Positions 56,022-64,000 of a DNA stretch of 64,000 nt are shown piece by piece. Position numbers and translations under genes: made by a program. Numbering within the stretch: position 1 is the stretch's first letter; the number at the start of each line of letters is the position of its first letter. Source of the stretch: Gammaproteobacteria bacterium (GTDB lineage: Bacteria; Pseudomonadota; Gammaproteobacteria; Enterobacterales; Permianibacteraceae); assembly GCA_016182845.1 (NCBI GenBank), contig JACPFT010000001.1, positions 186,001 to 250,000 on the forward strand, written 5' to 3'. The notes under the pieces were generated by a model. It was not told where the DNA came from, did not search any database, and saw only the letters and a list, made by a program, of their open reading frames with translations.

Positions 56022-59000
56022 TTAGGCGTCGCGCTCGACCAGGGAATAAATCACCGGGATCACCACCAGGGTGAGCAGGGTGGCGACGAACAGGCCGCCG
56101 ATCACGGTGATGGCCATGGGCTGGCGCAGTTCGGCGCCCTCGCCGACGCCCAGGGCCAGGGGCAACATCCCTAGGACCGAGGTGAACATGGTCATCATGA
56201 TGGGGCGCAGGCGCGATTCGCCGGCCTCCTTCAGGGCCTCGACGATCTTCATGCCTTCGGCGCGCAGTTGGTTCACGCGGTCCAGGAGCACGATGGCGTT
56301 GTTGGTCACCACGCCGGCGAGCAGGATCAGGCCGATAAACACGATCACGCTGATACTGGAGCCGGTGGCCTTCAGGGCCAGGATGGCGCCCACCAGGCCC
56401 AAGGGAATGCTGAACAGGATGATCAGCGGCTGCTTCAGGGATTCAAACTGCGAGGCCATGACCAGGTAGACCAGGAACACCGCCAGCCCCAGGGCCATGT
56501 ACAGGGAGTTGAAGGAGCGCTTCATCTCCTCGTTCTGGCCGGCGACGCGGCTGGTCACGTTCGTGGGCATGGGCACCGTCGCGAGTATGGCTTCCAGCTC
56601 CTGGGCCGCCTGGCCCAGATCGCCATAGCGCAGATTGGCGCTGATCAAAGCCACGCGCTCCTGAGCCACGCGGTGGATCTCGCTGGGGCCGGTGGCGATG
56701 CCGATATCGGCCACGGCGGCCAGGGTGATGGGCTTGGTTTCGCGGGTGGCGACCACCAGCTCGCCGATCTTACGCACGGAGTTGCGCTCGCTCTCCTGGG
56801 CGCGCACCAGGACGTCGATCTTGCGGTCGCGGAAGGAATAGCGGGTGGCCACTTCGCCGCGCACCTGCTTCACCACCCGGTCGGCGATGTCCGGCACGGT
56901 CAGCCCCAGGCGGGCGATGCGCTCGTGATCGAAGCGGATCTGGACTTCCGGATGCCCGCCCTCGGTGGTGGATTTGATGTCGCTGTAGCGGTCGGATTGG
57001 CCCATCTTGGCGACAATCTGCTGGCTAACCGCCGCCAGCTTGTCGAGATCGTAGCCGACGATCTCGATTTCCAAGGGCGTCTTGAAGGAGAACAGGGTGG
57101 GGCGTTCGATCTTGTATTCCAGGCCTGCCTGCTTATCCAGCTCGCCGCGCAGCCGGTTCATCAGTTCCCGTTCGCTGTCCAGGGTCACCGGCTTCTTCAT
57201 GACCACATTGAGTTCGCCCCAGTTCTCGCCGCCCTTGTCGGGGCTGGCATCCAGGCGGTTGCCGGTACCGGACACCGAGTAGCTGCGTTCGATGGCCGGC
57301 AATGTGGCGGTGAAGCCCTGGGCTTTCAGCAAGCTGGCGTCGGTGCTGGCCAGCGGCGTGCCCGGAGGCAGGCGCATGGCGATATTGAATTCGCCTTGGG
57401 ACATCTGCGGGATCAAGTCCACACCCAGGCCGGGCACCAGGGTCAGGCTGGCGCCGAAGATGCCTAGGGCGATGGCCAGAACGGCGAAGCGATGACCCAG
57501 GGACCAGGTGAGCAGGCGGCGGTAGACGATGGCCAGGGCGGCATAGGCCTTGTTGAACACCAGGACCGCCGGCGCGAAGAGCAGATGCCCCAGGCGCGCC
57601 ACGGCGCGGCTGACGATCAAGACGCCGGTGGTGAGCACCAGGGGCAGGCCGGTGAAGATGCCCCAGCCGGCCAGGCTCAGCTTGCCCTTCACGCCCTGGC
57701 TGTCCGGGGCATGGACGCCTTGCCCGCTCGGCTTGGCGCGTGCGCCCAGGGCCGCCAGCATGGGCACCAGGGTCAGGCCTATGCCTAGGGAGATGAACTG
57801 GCCGTAGGTGACGGTCAGTGCCTGATCGCGGAACAGCTGGCCGGCGATGCCCTCGACGAAGACCAGGGGAAAGAACACCGCCACCGAGGTCAGGGTGGAG
57901 GCCAGCAAGGCGCCGGCCACCTCGGAAGTGCCGTCGCGGGCGGCGGTCAACAGGTCGGCGCCGCGCTCGCGCTTGCTGGCGATGTTCTCCAGGACCACGA
58001 TGGCGTTGTCGAGCAGCATGCCGATGGACAGGGCGATGCCCCCCAGGGACATGATGTTGAGGCCCACGTTGTTGGCGTACATCAGGTTGAAGGTGATGAC
58101 CACCGACAAGGGGATGGTGCAGGCGATGATCACCGTGACCCAGAAGTTGCGCAGGAAGAGGTAGAGCACGAGCACCGCCAGCACGCCGCCCACCAGGCCA
58201 TTTTGCACCACGTCGTCAATGGCGTTGCCGATAAAGGTGGACTGGTCGTAGAGCACGTCCAGGCTCAGGGCCTCGGGCAGGGCCTTGCGCGTGTCTTCCA
58301 GGCGCTTGGCGATGGCCTCGGCGACGCGCACGGTATTGGCGTCGCCTTCCTTGTACAGGGCGATTTCCACGGCTTCCTGGCCGTTGATGCGGGTGATGGC
58401 CGTGCGTTCCTTGAAACCTTGCTCGACGGTGGCGATATCGCGCAGGTAGATGGGCTTGCCGCCCACCTCGGCGACGATGGCGCCGGCGATTTCCTCGACG
58501 CTGCGGTATTGGTTGATGGTGCGCACCAGGAACTGCTGCTGACCCTCCTCCAGGCGTCCGCCGGAGAGGTTGACGTTCTCGGCCTTGAGCTTCTGGGCCA
58601 CTTGCTCGATGGAAAGGCCCAGCTGACCCAGTTTGCGCGGGTCCAGCTGCACCTGGATCTCGTCTTCCAGCCCGCCGCTGATCTTGACCGCCGCCACGCC
58701 CTCGGTGGCTTCCAGCTGCTTCTTGATCTGCTCGTCGGCCAGGCGGCGCAGGCTCTTCAGCTGGTCTTCCTGGCTGATGTCCTTGGGAGAGGACTTGAAG
58801 GCCAGGGACAGGCGCATGACCGGATCGTTTTCCGGATTGAAGCGCAGGAGACTGGGCCGTTTCACGTCCAGGGGCAGCTGGAGCACGTCCAGCTTCTCGC
58901 GCACGTCCAGGCCGGCGATGTCCATGTCCGTGCCCCAGTTGAACTCCAGGACCACGTCGGACTGGCCGGCCCGTGAGATGGAGCGCACTTCGCGGATGTT

Positions 59001-59225
59001 CTTGATGATGCCTAGGGTTTCTTCCACCGGCTTGGTGATGAGGTTCTCCACCTCGGCCGGCGCCGCGCCGGAATAGTCCGTGCGTATGGTCAGGCTGGGA
59101 TAGGACAGATCGGGCAGGAGGTTCATCCCCAGGCGCGACAGGGACACCATGCCGAAGATCAGCAGGGCGGTGGTGAACATCATCACCGTCACGGGGCGGC
59201 GCGTGGAGATATCGACGAGTTTCAT
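56022..59225 (-). CDS. RND-family efflux pump subunit (first of two)
   Basis: 1067 residues. It has the standard RND layout with the MKLVDISTRRPVTVMMFTTA opening, TM4 segment IGMLLDNAIVVLENIASKRE, and the final helices IVFIGLILLAGVVTNNAIVL. Between the TM2-6 bundle and the second half there is an additional hydrophobic stretch of about 60 residues (around KLSLAGWGIFTGLPLVLTTG). Its sequence is clearly distinct from the second pump gene, so the pair is not a recent duplication. It is preceded by the adaptor gene after 114 bp. Confidence 0.9.
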   Translation of the reverse strand: MKLVDISTRRPVTVMMFTTALLIFGMVSLSRLGMNLLPDLSYPSLTIRTDYSGAAPAEVENLITKPVEETLGIIKNIREVRSISRAGQSDVVLEFNWGTDMDIAGLDVREKLDVLQLPLDVKRPSLLRFNPENDPVMRLSLAFKSSPKDISQEDQLKSLRRLADEQIKKQLEATEGVAAVKISGGLEDEIQVQLDPRKLGQLGLSIEQVAQKLKAENVNLSGGRLEEGQQQFLVRTINQYRSVEEIAGAIVAEVGGKPIYLRDIATVEQGFKERTAITRINGQEAVEIALYKEGDANTVRVAEAIAKRLEDTRKALPEALSLDVLYDQSTFIGNAIDDVVQNGLVGGVLAVLVLYLFLRNFWVTVIIACTIPLSVVITFNLMYANNVGLNIMSLGGIALSIGMLLDNAIVVLENIASKRERGADLLTAARDGTSEVAGALLASTLTSVAVFFPLVFVEGIAGQLFRDQALTVTYGQFISLGIGLTLVPMLAALGARAKPSGQGVHAPDSQGVKGKLSLAGWGIFTGLPLVLTTGVLIVSRAVARLGHLLFAPAVLVFNKAYAALAIVYRRLLTWSLGHRFAVLAIALGIFGASLTLVPGLGVDLIPQMSQGEFNIAMRLPPGTPLASTDASLLKAQGFTATLPAIERSYSVSGTGNRLDASPDKGGENWGELNVVMKKPVTLDSERELMNRLRGELDKQAGLEYKIERPTLFSFKTPLEIEIVGYDLDKLAAVSQQIVAKMGQSDRYSDIKSTTEGGHPEVQIRFDHERIARLGLTVPDIADRVVKQVRGEVATRYSFRDRKIDVLVRAQESERNSVRKIGELVVATRETKPITLAAVADIGIATGPSEIHRVAQERVALISANLRYGDLGQAAQELEAILATVPMPTNVTSRVAGQNEEMKRSFNSLYMALGLAVFLVYLVMASQFESLKQPLIILFSIPLGLVGAILALKATGSSISVIVFIGLILLAGVVTNNAIVLLDRVNQLRAEGMKIVEALKEAGESRLRPIMMTMFTSVLGMLPLALGVGEGAELRQPMAITVIGGLFVATLLTLVVIPVIYSLVERDA

Positions 59226-59312
59226 GGCGGGTCCCTCGCGGGTACTGCGATTCTTATGGACGCCGCAGGGCTCGGCGTCGGTGTTTTTATTGGGGGAGAC
59301 GCTTGGCGACGG

Positions 59313-59331
59313 GCGCCCCCGGCGGGGGCGC
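59313..59331. other. Intercistronic hairpin between adaptor and first RND gene
   Basis: GCGCCCCC-GGC-GGGGGCGC, a perfect 8-bp GC stem with no T-run. It may tune mRNA stability or stoichiometry between adaptor and pumps. Confidence 0.5.
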
Positions 59332-59339
59332 GGTATCGC

Positions 59340-60386
59340 TTACATCTTTAGCAGTTCGACCTTGGTCTTGTCCTTCAGGCTGGCATGGCCGGCGGTGACC
59401 ACGGTATCGCCGGCATTCAGGCCGCCGGTGATCTCCACCAGGTTGCCGCTGCTGAAGCCGGTTTCCACGGTCTGGCGGTAGGCGACATTGTCCTTGACGA
59501 TGAACACGGTGTTGACGTTGTCTTCGGCCAGGATGGCGTCCTTGGCGACCAAGCGAGCTTCCTTGTGCAGGTCGTAGACCACGTTGACGCGGCCGAACAT
59601 GCCGGGCTTGAGCTGGACGGCCGGATCGCGCACTTCCACCGTGACCTTGAAGGTGCCCGTGGCCGGGTCGACGACAGGGGCGATGCGCTTGATCAGACCG
59701 GTGAACAGCTGATCGCTCAAGGCATCGGCACTGACCTGCGCTTCCTGGCCAGCCTTCAGCTTGGACAGCTCGCGCTCGGGCACATGCAGCACGGCGTGCA
59801 TGGGATCGAAATCGCTGATATGGAAGGTGGGCTTGTTCAATTCCACCATGTTGCCGACCTTGATCATGCGCTCGGTGACGATGCCGTCGATGGGCGCGAC
59901 GATGGTGGCGTTCTTCAGCTCCAGGGCGGCAAGATCGTAAGCGGCCTTCAGGGCCTCGACCTCGAATTTCAGCTTGTCGTGGGCGTCGGTGCTGATGAGC
60001 TTCTTGGCGTGCAAGAGGGCGCTGCGCTCCAGCTCCTTCTGCATCTTCACCAGGGTCGCCTTGTTGCGTTCGACTTCAAGGCTCAGGCGATCGGTGTCCA
60101 GCTGGGCCAGGACCTGGCCGGCCTTGACCTTGTCGCCTTCCTCCACGAACAGCTTGGTGACGATGCCGCTGGCCTTGGAGGCCACGGCGGACTCCTGTTC
60201 CGCTTCCAGGGTGGCGGTCGAGGTATAGGCGGCGGCGATTTCGCCGAGCTCCACGATCCGGGTTTCCACGGGAATGGCCGCTTCGGCCTTCTTCTCATCG
60301 GATTTGGCGTCCTCGGCGCAGCCGGTCAGGCCCAGAATGGCCAAGCAGAGCAGGGAGGGGACGAGGAGGGGCTTGGTCATGCGCAT
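59340..60386 (-). CDS. RND efflux periplasmic adaptor (membrane fusion) lipoprotein
   Basis: 348 residues. The signal peptide has lipobox LTGC (Cys23), predicting a lipid-anchored periplasmic adaptor. HlyD/AcrA-like layout: barrel-sandwich half GIVTKLFVEEGDKVKAGQVL, an alpha-hairpin (about 95-150), and the second half IVAPIDGIVTERMIKVGNMV. Beta-barrel and membrane-proximal domains follow (LKPGMFGRVNVVYD). ATG 60386 has CGGAG six bases upstream. First gene of the three-gene pump operon. The substrate is not predictable. Confidence 0.92.
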   Translation of the reverse strand: MRMTKPLLVPSLLCLAILGLTGCAEDAKSDEKKAEAAIPVETRIVELGEIAAAYTSTATLEAEQESAVASKASGIVTKLFVEEGDKVKAGQVLAQLDTDRLSLEVERNKATLVKMQKELERSALLHAKKLISTDAHDKLKFEVEALKAAYDLAALELKNATIVAPIDGIVTERMIKVGNMVELNKPTFHISDFDPMHAVLHVPERELSKLKAGQEAQVSADALSDQLFTGLIKRIAPVVDPATGTFKVTVEVRDPAVQLKPGMFGRVNVVYDLHKEARLVAKDAILAEDNVNTVFIVKDNVAYRQTVETGFSSGNLVEITGGLNAGDTVVTAGHASLKDKTKVELLKM

Positions 60387-60600
60387 GATGGACTCCGGAA
60401 AACGAAACCATGACAACTGGGGTTGATGCTGTTAAGCATAATCAATGCCAATCAATTTGTTGTTATGTAAAGCATTGAAAATGTAACTAAAAATAAATCG
60501 CTTCTAAGCCGATAACCAGGCGGTAGTGGGCATCGGACACAAGGCTTAGTAAAATTCGCCATCTATCGCCTAGCAGCCAATGCGCCCCGGAGCCTTATCC
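60387..60600. other. AT-rich divergent promoter region between the pump operon and fRMsr
   Basis: 214 bp, markedly AT-rich between 60430 and 60510. CAATGC and GCATTG lie 23 bp apart around 60445-60480. No clear hexamers could be assigned. Confidence 0.4.
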
Positions 60601-61089
60601 ATGTTCGAATTGCCTACCGCCACATCCGGCCTGTCCGGCTATGCCTTGCTCGATGCCCAGCTCCAGGCCCTGCTGTCCGGCGAGCGCGACTTTATCGCCA
60701 ATGCCGCCCAGTTCTCCGCCTTCATCTACCACGAACTGCCGGGGCTCAATTGGGCAGGCTTCTATCTCTACAAGGACGGCGGCTTGGTGCTCGGACCCTT
60801 CCAGGGCAAGGTCGCCTGCGTGCGCATCCCCCTGGGCCGCGGCGTCTGCGGCACGGCCGCCGCCAGCCGCGAGACGGTGCGCGTCGAGGACGTGCATGCC
60901 TTTCCCGGGCACATCGCCTGCGACTCGGCTTCGAGTTCGGAAATCGTCCTGCCGGTACTGGCCGGCGAGCGCCTGATCGGCGTGTTTGACATCGACAGCC
61001 CGAACCTGAACCGATTCAGTATCGAGGACCAGCAGGGTCTCGAAACCTTGGTGGCCCGCTTTGTCGCTTTGACGGATATGCCTGAGTAA
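60601..61089 (+). CDS. msrC: Free methionine-(R)-sulfoxide reductase (GAF domain)
   Basis: 162 residues, a single GAF domain. It reduces free methionine-R-sulfoxide. The three active-site cysteines are in KVACVRIPLG, GRGVCGTAAA and HIACDSASSSEI, the family pattern. The GAF signature NWAGFYLYKDG and DIDSPNLNRFS are intact. ATG 60601 follows CGGAG by eight bases; an upstream ATG at 60580 is less likely. Divergent from the RND pump operon. Confidence 0.94.
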   Translation: MFELPTATSGLSGYALLDAQLQALLSGERDFIANAAQFSAFIYHELPGLNWAGFYLYKDGGLVLGPFQGKVACVRIPLGRGVCGTAAASRETVRVEDVHAFPGHIACDSASSSEIVLPVLAGERLIGVFDIDSPNLNRFSIEDQQGLETLVARFVALTDMPE

Positions 61090-61119
61090 AAGTTTACAAG
61101 GACGGGGCAAGTACGGAAG

Positions 61120-61157
61120 GAAAAGCCGGAAGCATTTGTAAGCAAGTGCTTCCGGCT
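61120..61157 (-). terminator. Terminator of the tryptophan dioxygenase gene
   Basis: AGCCGGAAGCA (61124-61134) pairs with TGCTTCCGGCT (61147-61157); on the minus strand the stem is followed by TTTTCC. It also lies just downstream of the convergent fRMsr gene. Confidence 0.8.
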
Positions 61158-61165
61158 GTCGGGCT

Positions 61166-62263
61166 TTAGCGGGTCTTGCTGAAGTGGAAGCCGAGTTCCT
61201 TGGTGAGCTCGGCCGGTAGGACCGGCAGGGCCGAGCGCGGCAGCAGGAAGGTCGAGAGGTTGAAGAAGTCGGTGTACACGCGGTTGGCTTCGGCACCCAT
61301 CTTCAGATAGTCCACGCCGGAGGAGCCGCCGGTACCGATCTTGCTGCCCAGCATGCGGTGCACCATCAGGGCATGGCGCGAGCGCCAGGTGGTGAACAGC
61401 TCGTCCACCTCGACGAGGTTGGTGAGCAGGTGGAAGGGCAGCTGCAGGATGGGCTCGTCGCGGTACAGGTTGATGAACAGGGCGGCCAGGAGGGCGCGCC
61501 GGGATAGGCGCACTCGGCCCTGCTCGCGCACTTCGGCGTAGCGCTCGGCATCGAGGATGCTGCGGAAGTTCTCCCGGGTCGCGGCCAGTTCCTTGAGCTG
61601 GAAGGCGCGAACATCCTCGCTCAAGCCCGGGTTGCCGCGCACGATCTGCTCGTCGTCGTGCAGCATCAGATCCACGGCCTTCTCATACTCCAGCCAGAAG
61701 TTGAAGCCGGCGAACTCCAGGAAGGGCATGCGCTCCAGCCAGGCTTCGACGCTTTCCAGCAGTGAGCACTCGGCCTCGCGCTCGGCCAGGTATGCGCGGT
61801 CGGCATCGTTGATGCGGCTGTAGAAGAACTTGCGGTCCATCTCGCTGCGGAAGGCGCGCTTCAGCCCCAAGCGGATCTCGATTTCCTTGAACTGGATGCT
61901 CTGGAAGCCGGAGGCCGGGATCAGGTAATCGCGGAAGTCGAGGAAATCCAGGGGCGTCATGGTTTCCAGGATGCCGATCTGTTCCACCAGGACCTTCTGG
62001 ATGCTGCGGATGCGATCGAAGCGCGCGTTGAGGGTGCCCAGCATGCGCTCATCAACCTCGTCGTGCGCCATCATGGCCTGGGCCGAGCGCAGCTCGTGGA
62101 GAATCTGCTTGAACCAGAGCTCGTAGGCCTGGTGCACGATAATGAACAGGGTTTCGTCGTGTGCCTCGGTCCCGTAGACGCGGCTCTGCGGCAGTTGGGA
62201 GTCCAGGAGCTTGTTCAGTTGCAGGTAGTCGCCGTAGTAGCAGGGCGTGGGGTTCTTTTGCAT
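61166..62263 (-). CDS. kynA: Tryptophan 2,3-dioxygenase
   Basis: 365 residues. This heme dioxygenase opens the indole ring of tryptophan to N-formylkynurenine. Landmarks are YYGDYLQLNKLLDSQ, LFIIVHQAYELWFKQILHEL (tryptophan/heme pocket), ASGFQSIQFKEIE, and WRSRHALMVHRMLGSKIGTG containing the heme-ligand His and substrate loop. ATG 62263 gives the usual N-terminus. An ATG at 62320 is in frame with GGGGGAGG only two bases away, and a TATACT hexamer lies between the two, so the shorter form is favoured. No other kynurenine genes are adjacent. Confidence 0.92.
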   Translation of the reverse strand: MQKNPTPCYYGDYLQLNKLLDSQLPQSRVYGTEAHDETLFIIVHQAYELWFKQILHELRSAQAMMAHDEVDERMLGTLNARFDRIRSIQKVLVEQIGILETMTPLDFLDFRDYLIPASGFQSIQFKEIEIRLGLKRAFRSEMDRKFFYSRINDADRAYLAEREAECSLLESVEAWLERMPFLEFAGFNFWLEYEKAVDLMLHDDEQIVRGNPGLSEDVRAFQLKELAATRENFRSILDAERYAEVREQGRVRLSRRALLAALFINLYRDEPILQLPFHLLTNLVEVDELFTTWRSRHALMVHRMLGSKIGTGGSSGVDYLKMGAEANRVYTDFFNLSTFLLPRSALPVLPAELTKELGFHFSKTR

Positions 62264-62506
62264 GACGGAGGGACCGAGGCATGGGGGTGGGCCGATAGTA
62301 TAAGCGTCGGAACCGAACATTGCCTCCCCCGGCGGAAGCGCGGTGGCCGTTAGCCTGATCGCTGTTTAACTTCTTGAATCGGATGAATAAAATAAGTCAG
62401 TCACCGCAGGAAATCCATTTTGGATTACACTGTGGCCTGCTTGCACGCGACCTTCGAGCGACTTGCGCCCGGAAAGCATGGAGCGTTTACAAGGACGTCC
62501 TCTGGC

Positions 62507-63898
62507 ATGATTCGTTTGTTTCGTCATTACATCCCGCTTTCCCTGCTGCTGCTGGGTTCGTTCGAGTTCGTGGTGCTGTTTGCCGCCGTCTACCTGGGCG
62601 TGAACCTGCGTTTCTCCGGCGTTCCGGGCGCCGAGCTGAGTTCCGTCAGTCTGGTCTACAAGGCCCTGGTGTTCGCCGTCACCAATATGCTGGTGCTGTT
62701 TGCCATCGGCCTCTATCAGAGAGGGCTACGCGACACCTTCAAGGACACCTTGATCCGCATCCTGGCCGCCCTGGTCGTCGGCGTCGTGGCCATGATGCTG
62801 CTGTTCTATGTCTTCCCGTCCTTGTTCATCGGACGCGGCGCCTTCGGCCTGGCCGTGGTCGTCGGATTCCTCGGCGTCACGGGCTGCCGCTCGCTGTTCC
62901 TGCGCCTGGTCGATCACCATCTGCTGAACGAGCGCGTGCTGGTGGTCGGTACCGGTAAGTCGGCCAATGAGCTGGCCATGATGCGCCGCAAGAGCGATTG
63001 GCGCGGGATCAGTCTGGCGGGCTTTTACCACGTGCGCGGTGAGCACGACGTGGTCGAAGCCACGCGCATCGTCGGCCGCGAACTCAGCCTGTTCGATACG
63101 GTCAAGCAATACGGTATCGACGAACTGGTCGTGGCCATCCTCGACACGCGCAAGAGCTTTCCCTTCGACGACATCCTGGCCTGCAAGATGGCGGGAGTTC
63201 GGGTGACGGAACTGGCGGATTTTTTCGAACGCCGAACCGGTAAGATCCAGCTGGACGTCACCACGCCGAACAAGATGATCTTCCTGGACGGATTCGATCG
63301 CTCGCCGCTCTCGGCGGGCTTGAAGCGGCTCTTCGACCTCTTGACCAGCCTGGGCATGCTGCTCGCCACCTTGCCCATCATGCTGGTGACGGCCCTGGCC
63401 ATCTGGCTGGAGTCTGGTTTCCGGGGACCCATCTTCTATTCCCAGGAACGGGTCGGCCAGCGTGGCGAAGTGTTCCTGGTCCACAAGTTCCGCAGCATGA
63501 TCGTGGATGCCGAAAAGAACGGCGCCCAGTGGGCCGCGAAAAACGATGCGCGCGTCACCCGGGTCGGCGGCTTCATACGCAAGACCCGCATCGACGAACT
63601 GCCCCAGCTCTACAACGTGTGGCGCGGCGATATGAGTTTCGTCGGCCCTCGCCCCGAGCGCCCGCCGTTCGTGGAACAGCTGGAAGAGGCGATCCCCTAT
63701 TACGCCTTGCGTCACCGCGTGAAGCCCGGCATTACCGGCTGGGCGCAGATCTGCTATCCCTATGGTGATTCCATCGAGGATGCCAAGAGCAAGCTGCAAT
63801 TCGACCTGTACTACATCAAGAACTACAGCCTGTTCCTGGACTTGACGATTCTGTTCCAGACCGCTCAGGTGGTCATCTGGAACAAGGGCGCGCGCTGA
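62507..63898 (+). CDS. Undecaprenyl-phosphate sugar transferase of the exosortase/PEP-CTERM EPS locus (EpsB-like)
   Basis: 463 residues. N-terminal membrane helices (about 8-125) are followed by a nucleotide-binding-like domain (NERVLVVGTGKSANELAMM). The C-terminal bacterial sugar transferase domain (about 280-463) has KRLFDLLTSLGMLLATLPIM, then YSQERVGQRGEVFLVHKFRS and MSFVGPRPERPPFV. The type is that of TIGR03013 transferases found with exosortase XrtA. It adds the first sugar phosphate to the lipid carrier. ATG 62507 follows AAGGA; 29 upstream in-frame codons are not counted. Confidence 0.9.
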   Translation: MIRLFRHYIPLSLLLLGSFEFVVLFAAVYLGVNLRFSGVPGAELSSVSLVYKALVFAVTNMLVLFAIGLYQRGLRDTFKDTLIRILAALVVGVVAMMLLFYVFPSLFIGRGAFGLAVVVGFLGVTGCRSLFLRLVDHHLLNERVLVVGTGKSANELAMMRRKSDWRGISLAGFYHVRGEHDVVEATRIVGRELSLFDTVKQYGIDELVVAILDTRKSFPFDDILACKMAGVRVTELADFFERRTGKIQLDVTTPNKMIFLDGFDRSPLSAGLKRLFDLLTSLGMLLATLPIMLVTALAIWLESGFRGPIFYSQERVGQRGEVFLVHKFRSMIVDAEKNGAQWAAKNDARVTRVGGFIRKTRIDELPQLYNVWRGDMSFVGPRPERPPFVEQLEEAIPYYALRHRVKPGITGWAQICYPYGDSIEDAKSKLQFDLYYIKNYSLFLDLTILFQTAQVVIWNKGAR

Positions 63899-63952
63899 GC
63901 GCCGCGACGCGAATGTGGTATAAGTCTACGGACCGCATGACAGGGAAGCTTC

Positions 63953-64000
63953 ATGTACGAATCCTATTACAAGCTGACCGGTAAACCCTTCCAGCTCAGC
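63953..64000 (+). CDS. Partial: exosortase-system-associated AAA ATPase (N-terminus only)
   Basis: The first 16 codons (MYESYYKLTGKPFQLS) run off the window end. MYESYYKLTGKPFQLSPD-type openings mark the TIGR03015 XrtA-associated ATPase (ExeA/GspA-like). It sits 54 bp after the sugar transferase stop, as expected for the EPS/PEP-CTERM locus. Confidence 0.75.
   Translation, partial: MYESYYKLTGKPFQLS

Overview
The window is about 64 kb of GC-rich, gene-dense chromosome from a Proteobacterium. A gammaproteobacterium fits best: GreB, QueD, FadI/FadJ, a large NAD-glutamate dehydrogenase, a DUF1302/DUF1329/YCF48/MMPL cluster and, at the right edge, the start of an exosortase (XrtA/PEP-CTERM) exopolysaccharide locus. 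The order cannot be fixed from sequence reading alone. I see no rRNA, tRNA, CRISPR array, prophage or intact insertion sequence.

Layout. 0-7 kb: a nested palindromic repeat, a cystathionine gamma-lyase-like enzyme, greB, a chemoreceptor paired with a separate c-type-heme DUF3365 protein (a near-consensus FNR box lies upstream), a small orphan gene, and a spermidine-synthase-like enzyme split from its membrane partner. 7-14 kb: a 2-oxoacid dehydrogenase operon (E1 alpha, E1 beta, E2; no E3) divergent from pepN. 14-22 kb: queD divergent from an envelope cluster (DUF1302 channel, DUF1329, YCF48 propeller, MMPL/RND transporter). 22-29 kb: giant NAD-GDH with a Lys/Ala/Pro-rich tail, convergent with a glutamate/dicarboxylate symporter. 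29-37 kb: a tightly overlapped MoxR-DUF58-DUF4381-BatA-BatB/C-BatD operon, with a Mut7-C RNase-like gene downstream. 37-41 kb: fadI-fadJ beta-oxidation genes separated by repeat-derived hairpins.

41-47 kb is the accessory part. It holds an RHS polymorphic toxin whose 5' end carries a run of 50 consecutive C, an AT-richer C-terminal toxin tip overlapping a probable immunity gene, strong terminators, a TlpA-like thioredoxin, and a decayed fragment of a fadJ 3' end. The C-run separates two alternative ATGs in different frames from a signal-peptide-like segment, so tract length could decide whether the RHS protein is made and exported. This is the most striking feature of the window, although an assembly artefact must be excluded first.

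47-64 kb: a nitroreductase, a SEL1-repeat protein and small gene, asnS, a DUF1289 protein, a PAS-GGDEF-EAL protein, a three-gene RND exporter (adaptor lipoprotein plus two different RND pumps), free-methionine-(R)-sulfoxide reductase, tryptophan 2,3-dioxygenase, and the first two genes of the exopolysaccharide locus. At least four dispersed palindromic repeat families occur. One copy lies inside the batB reading frame and others between fadI and fadJ and around greB.
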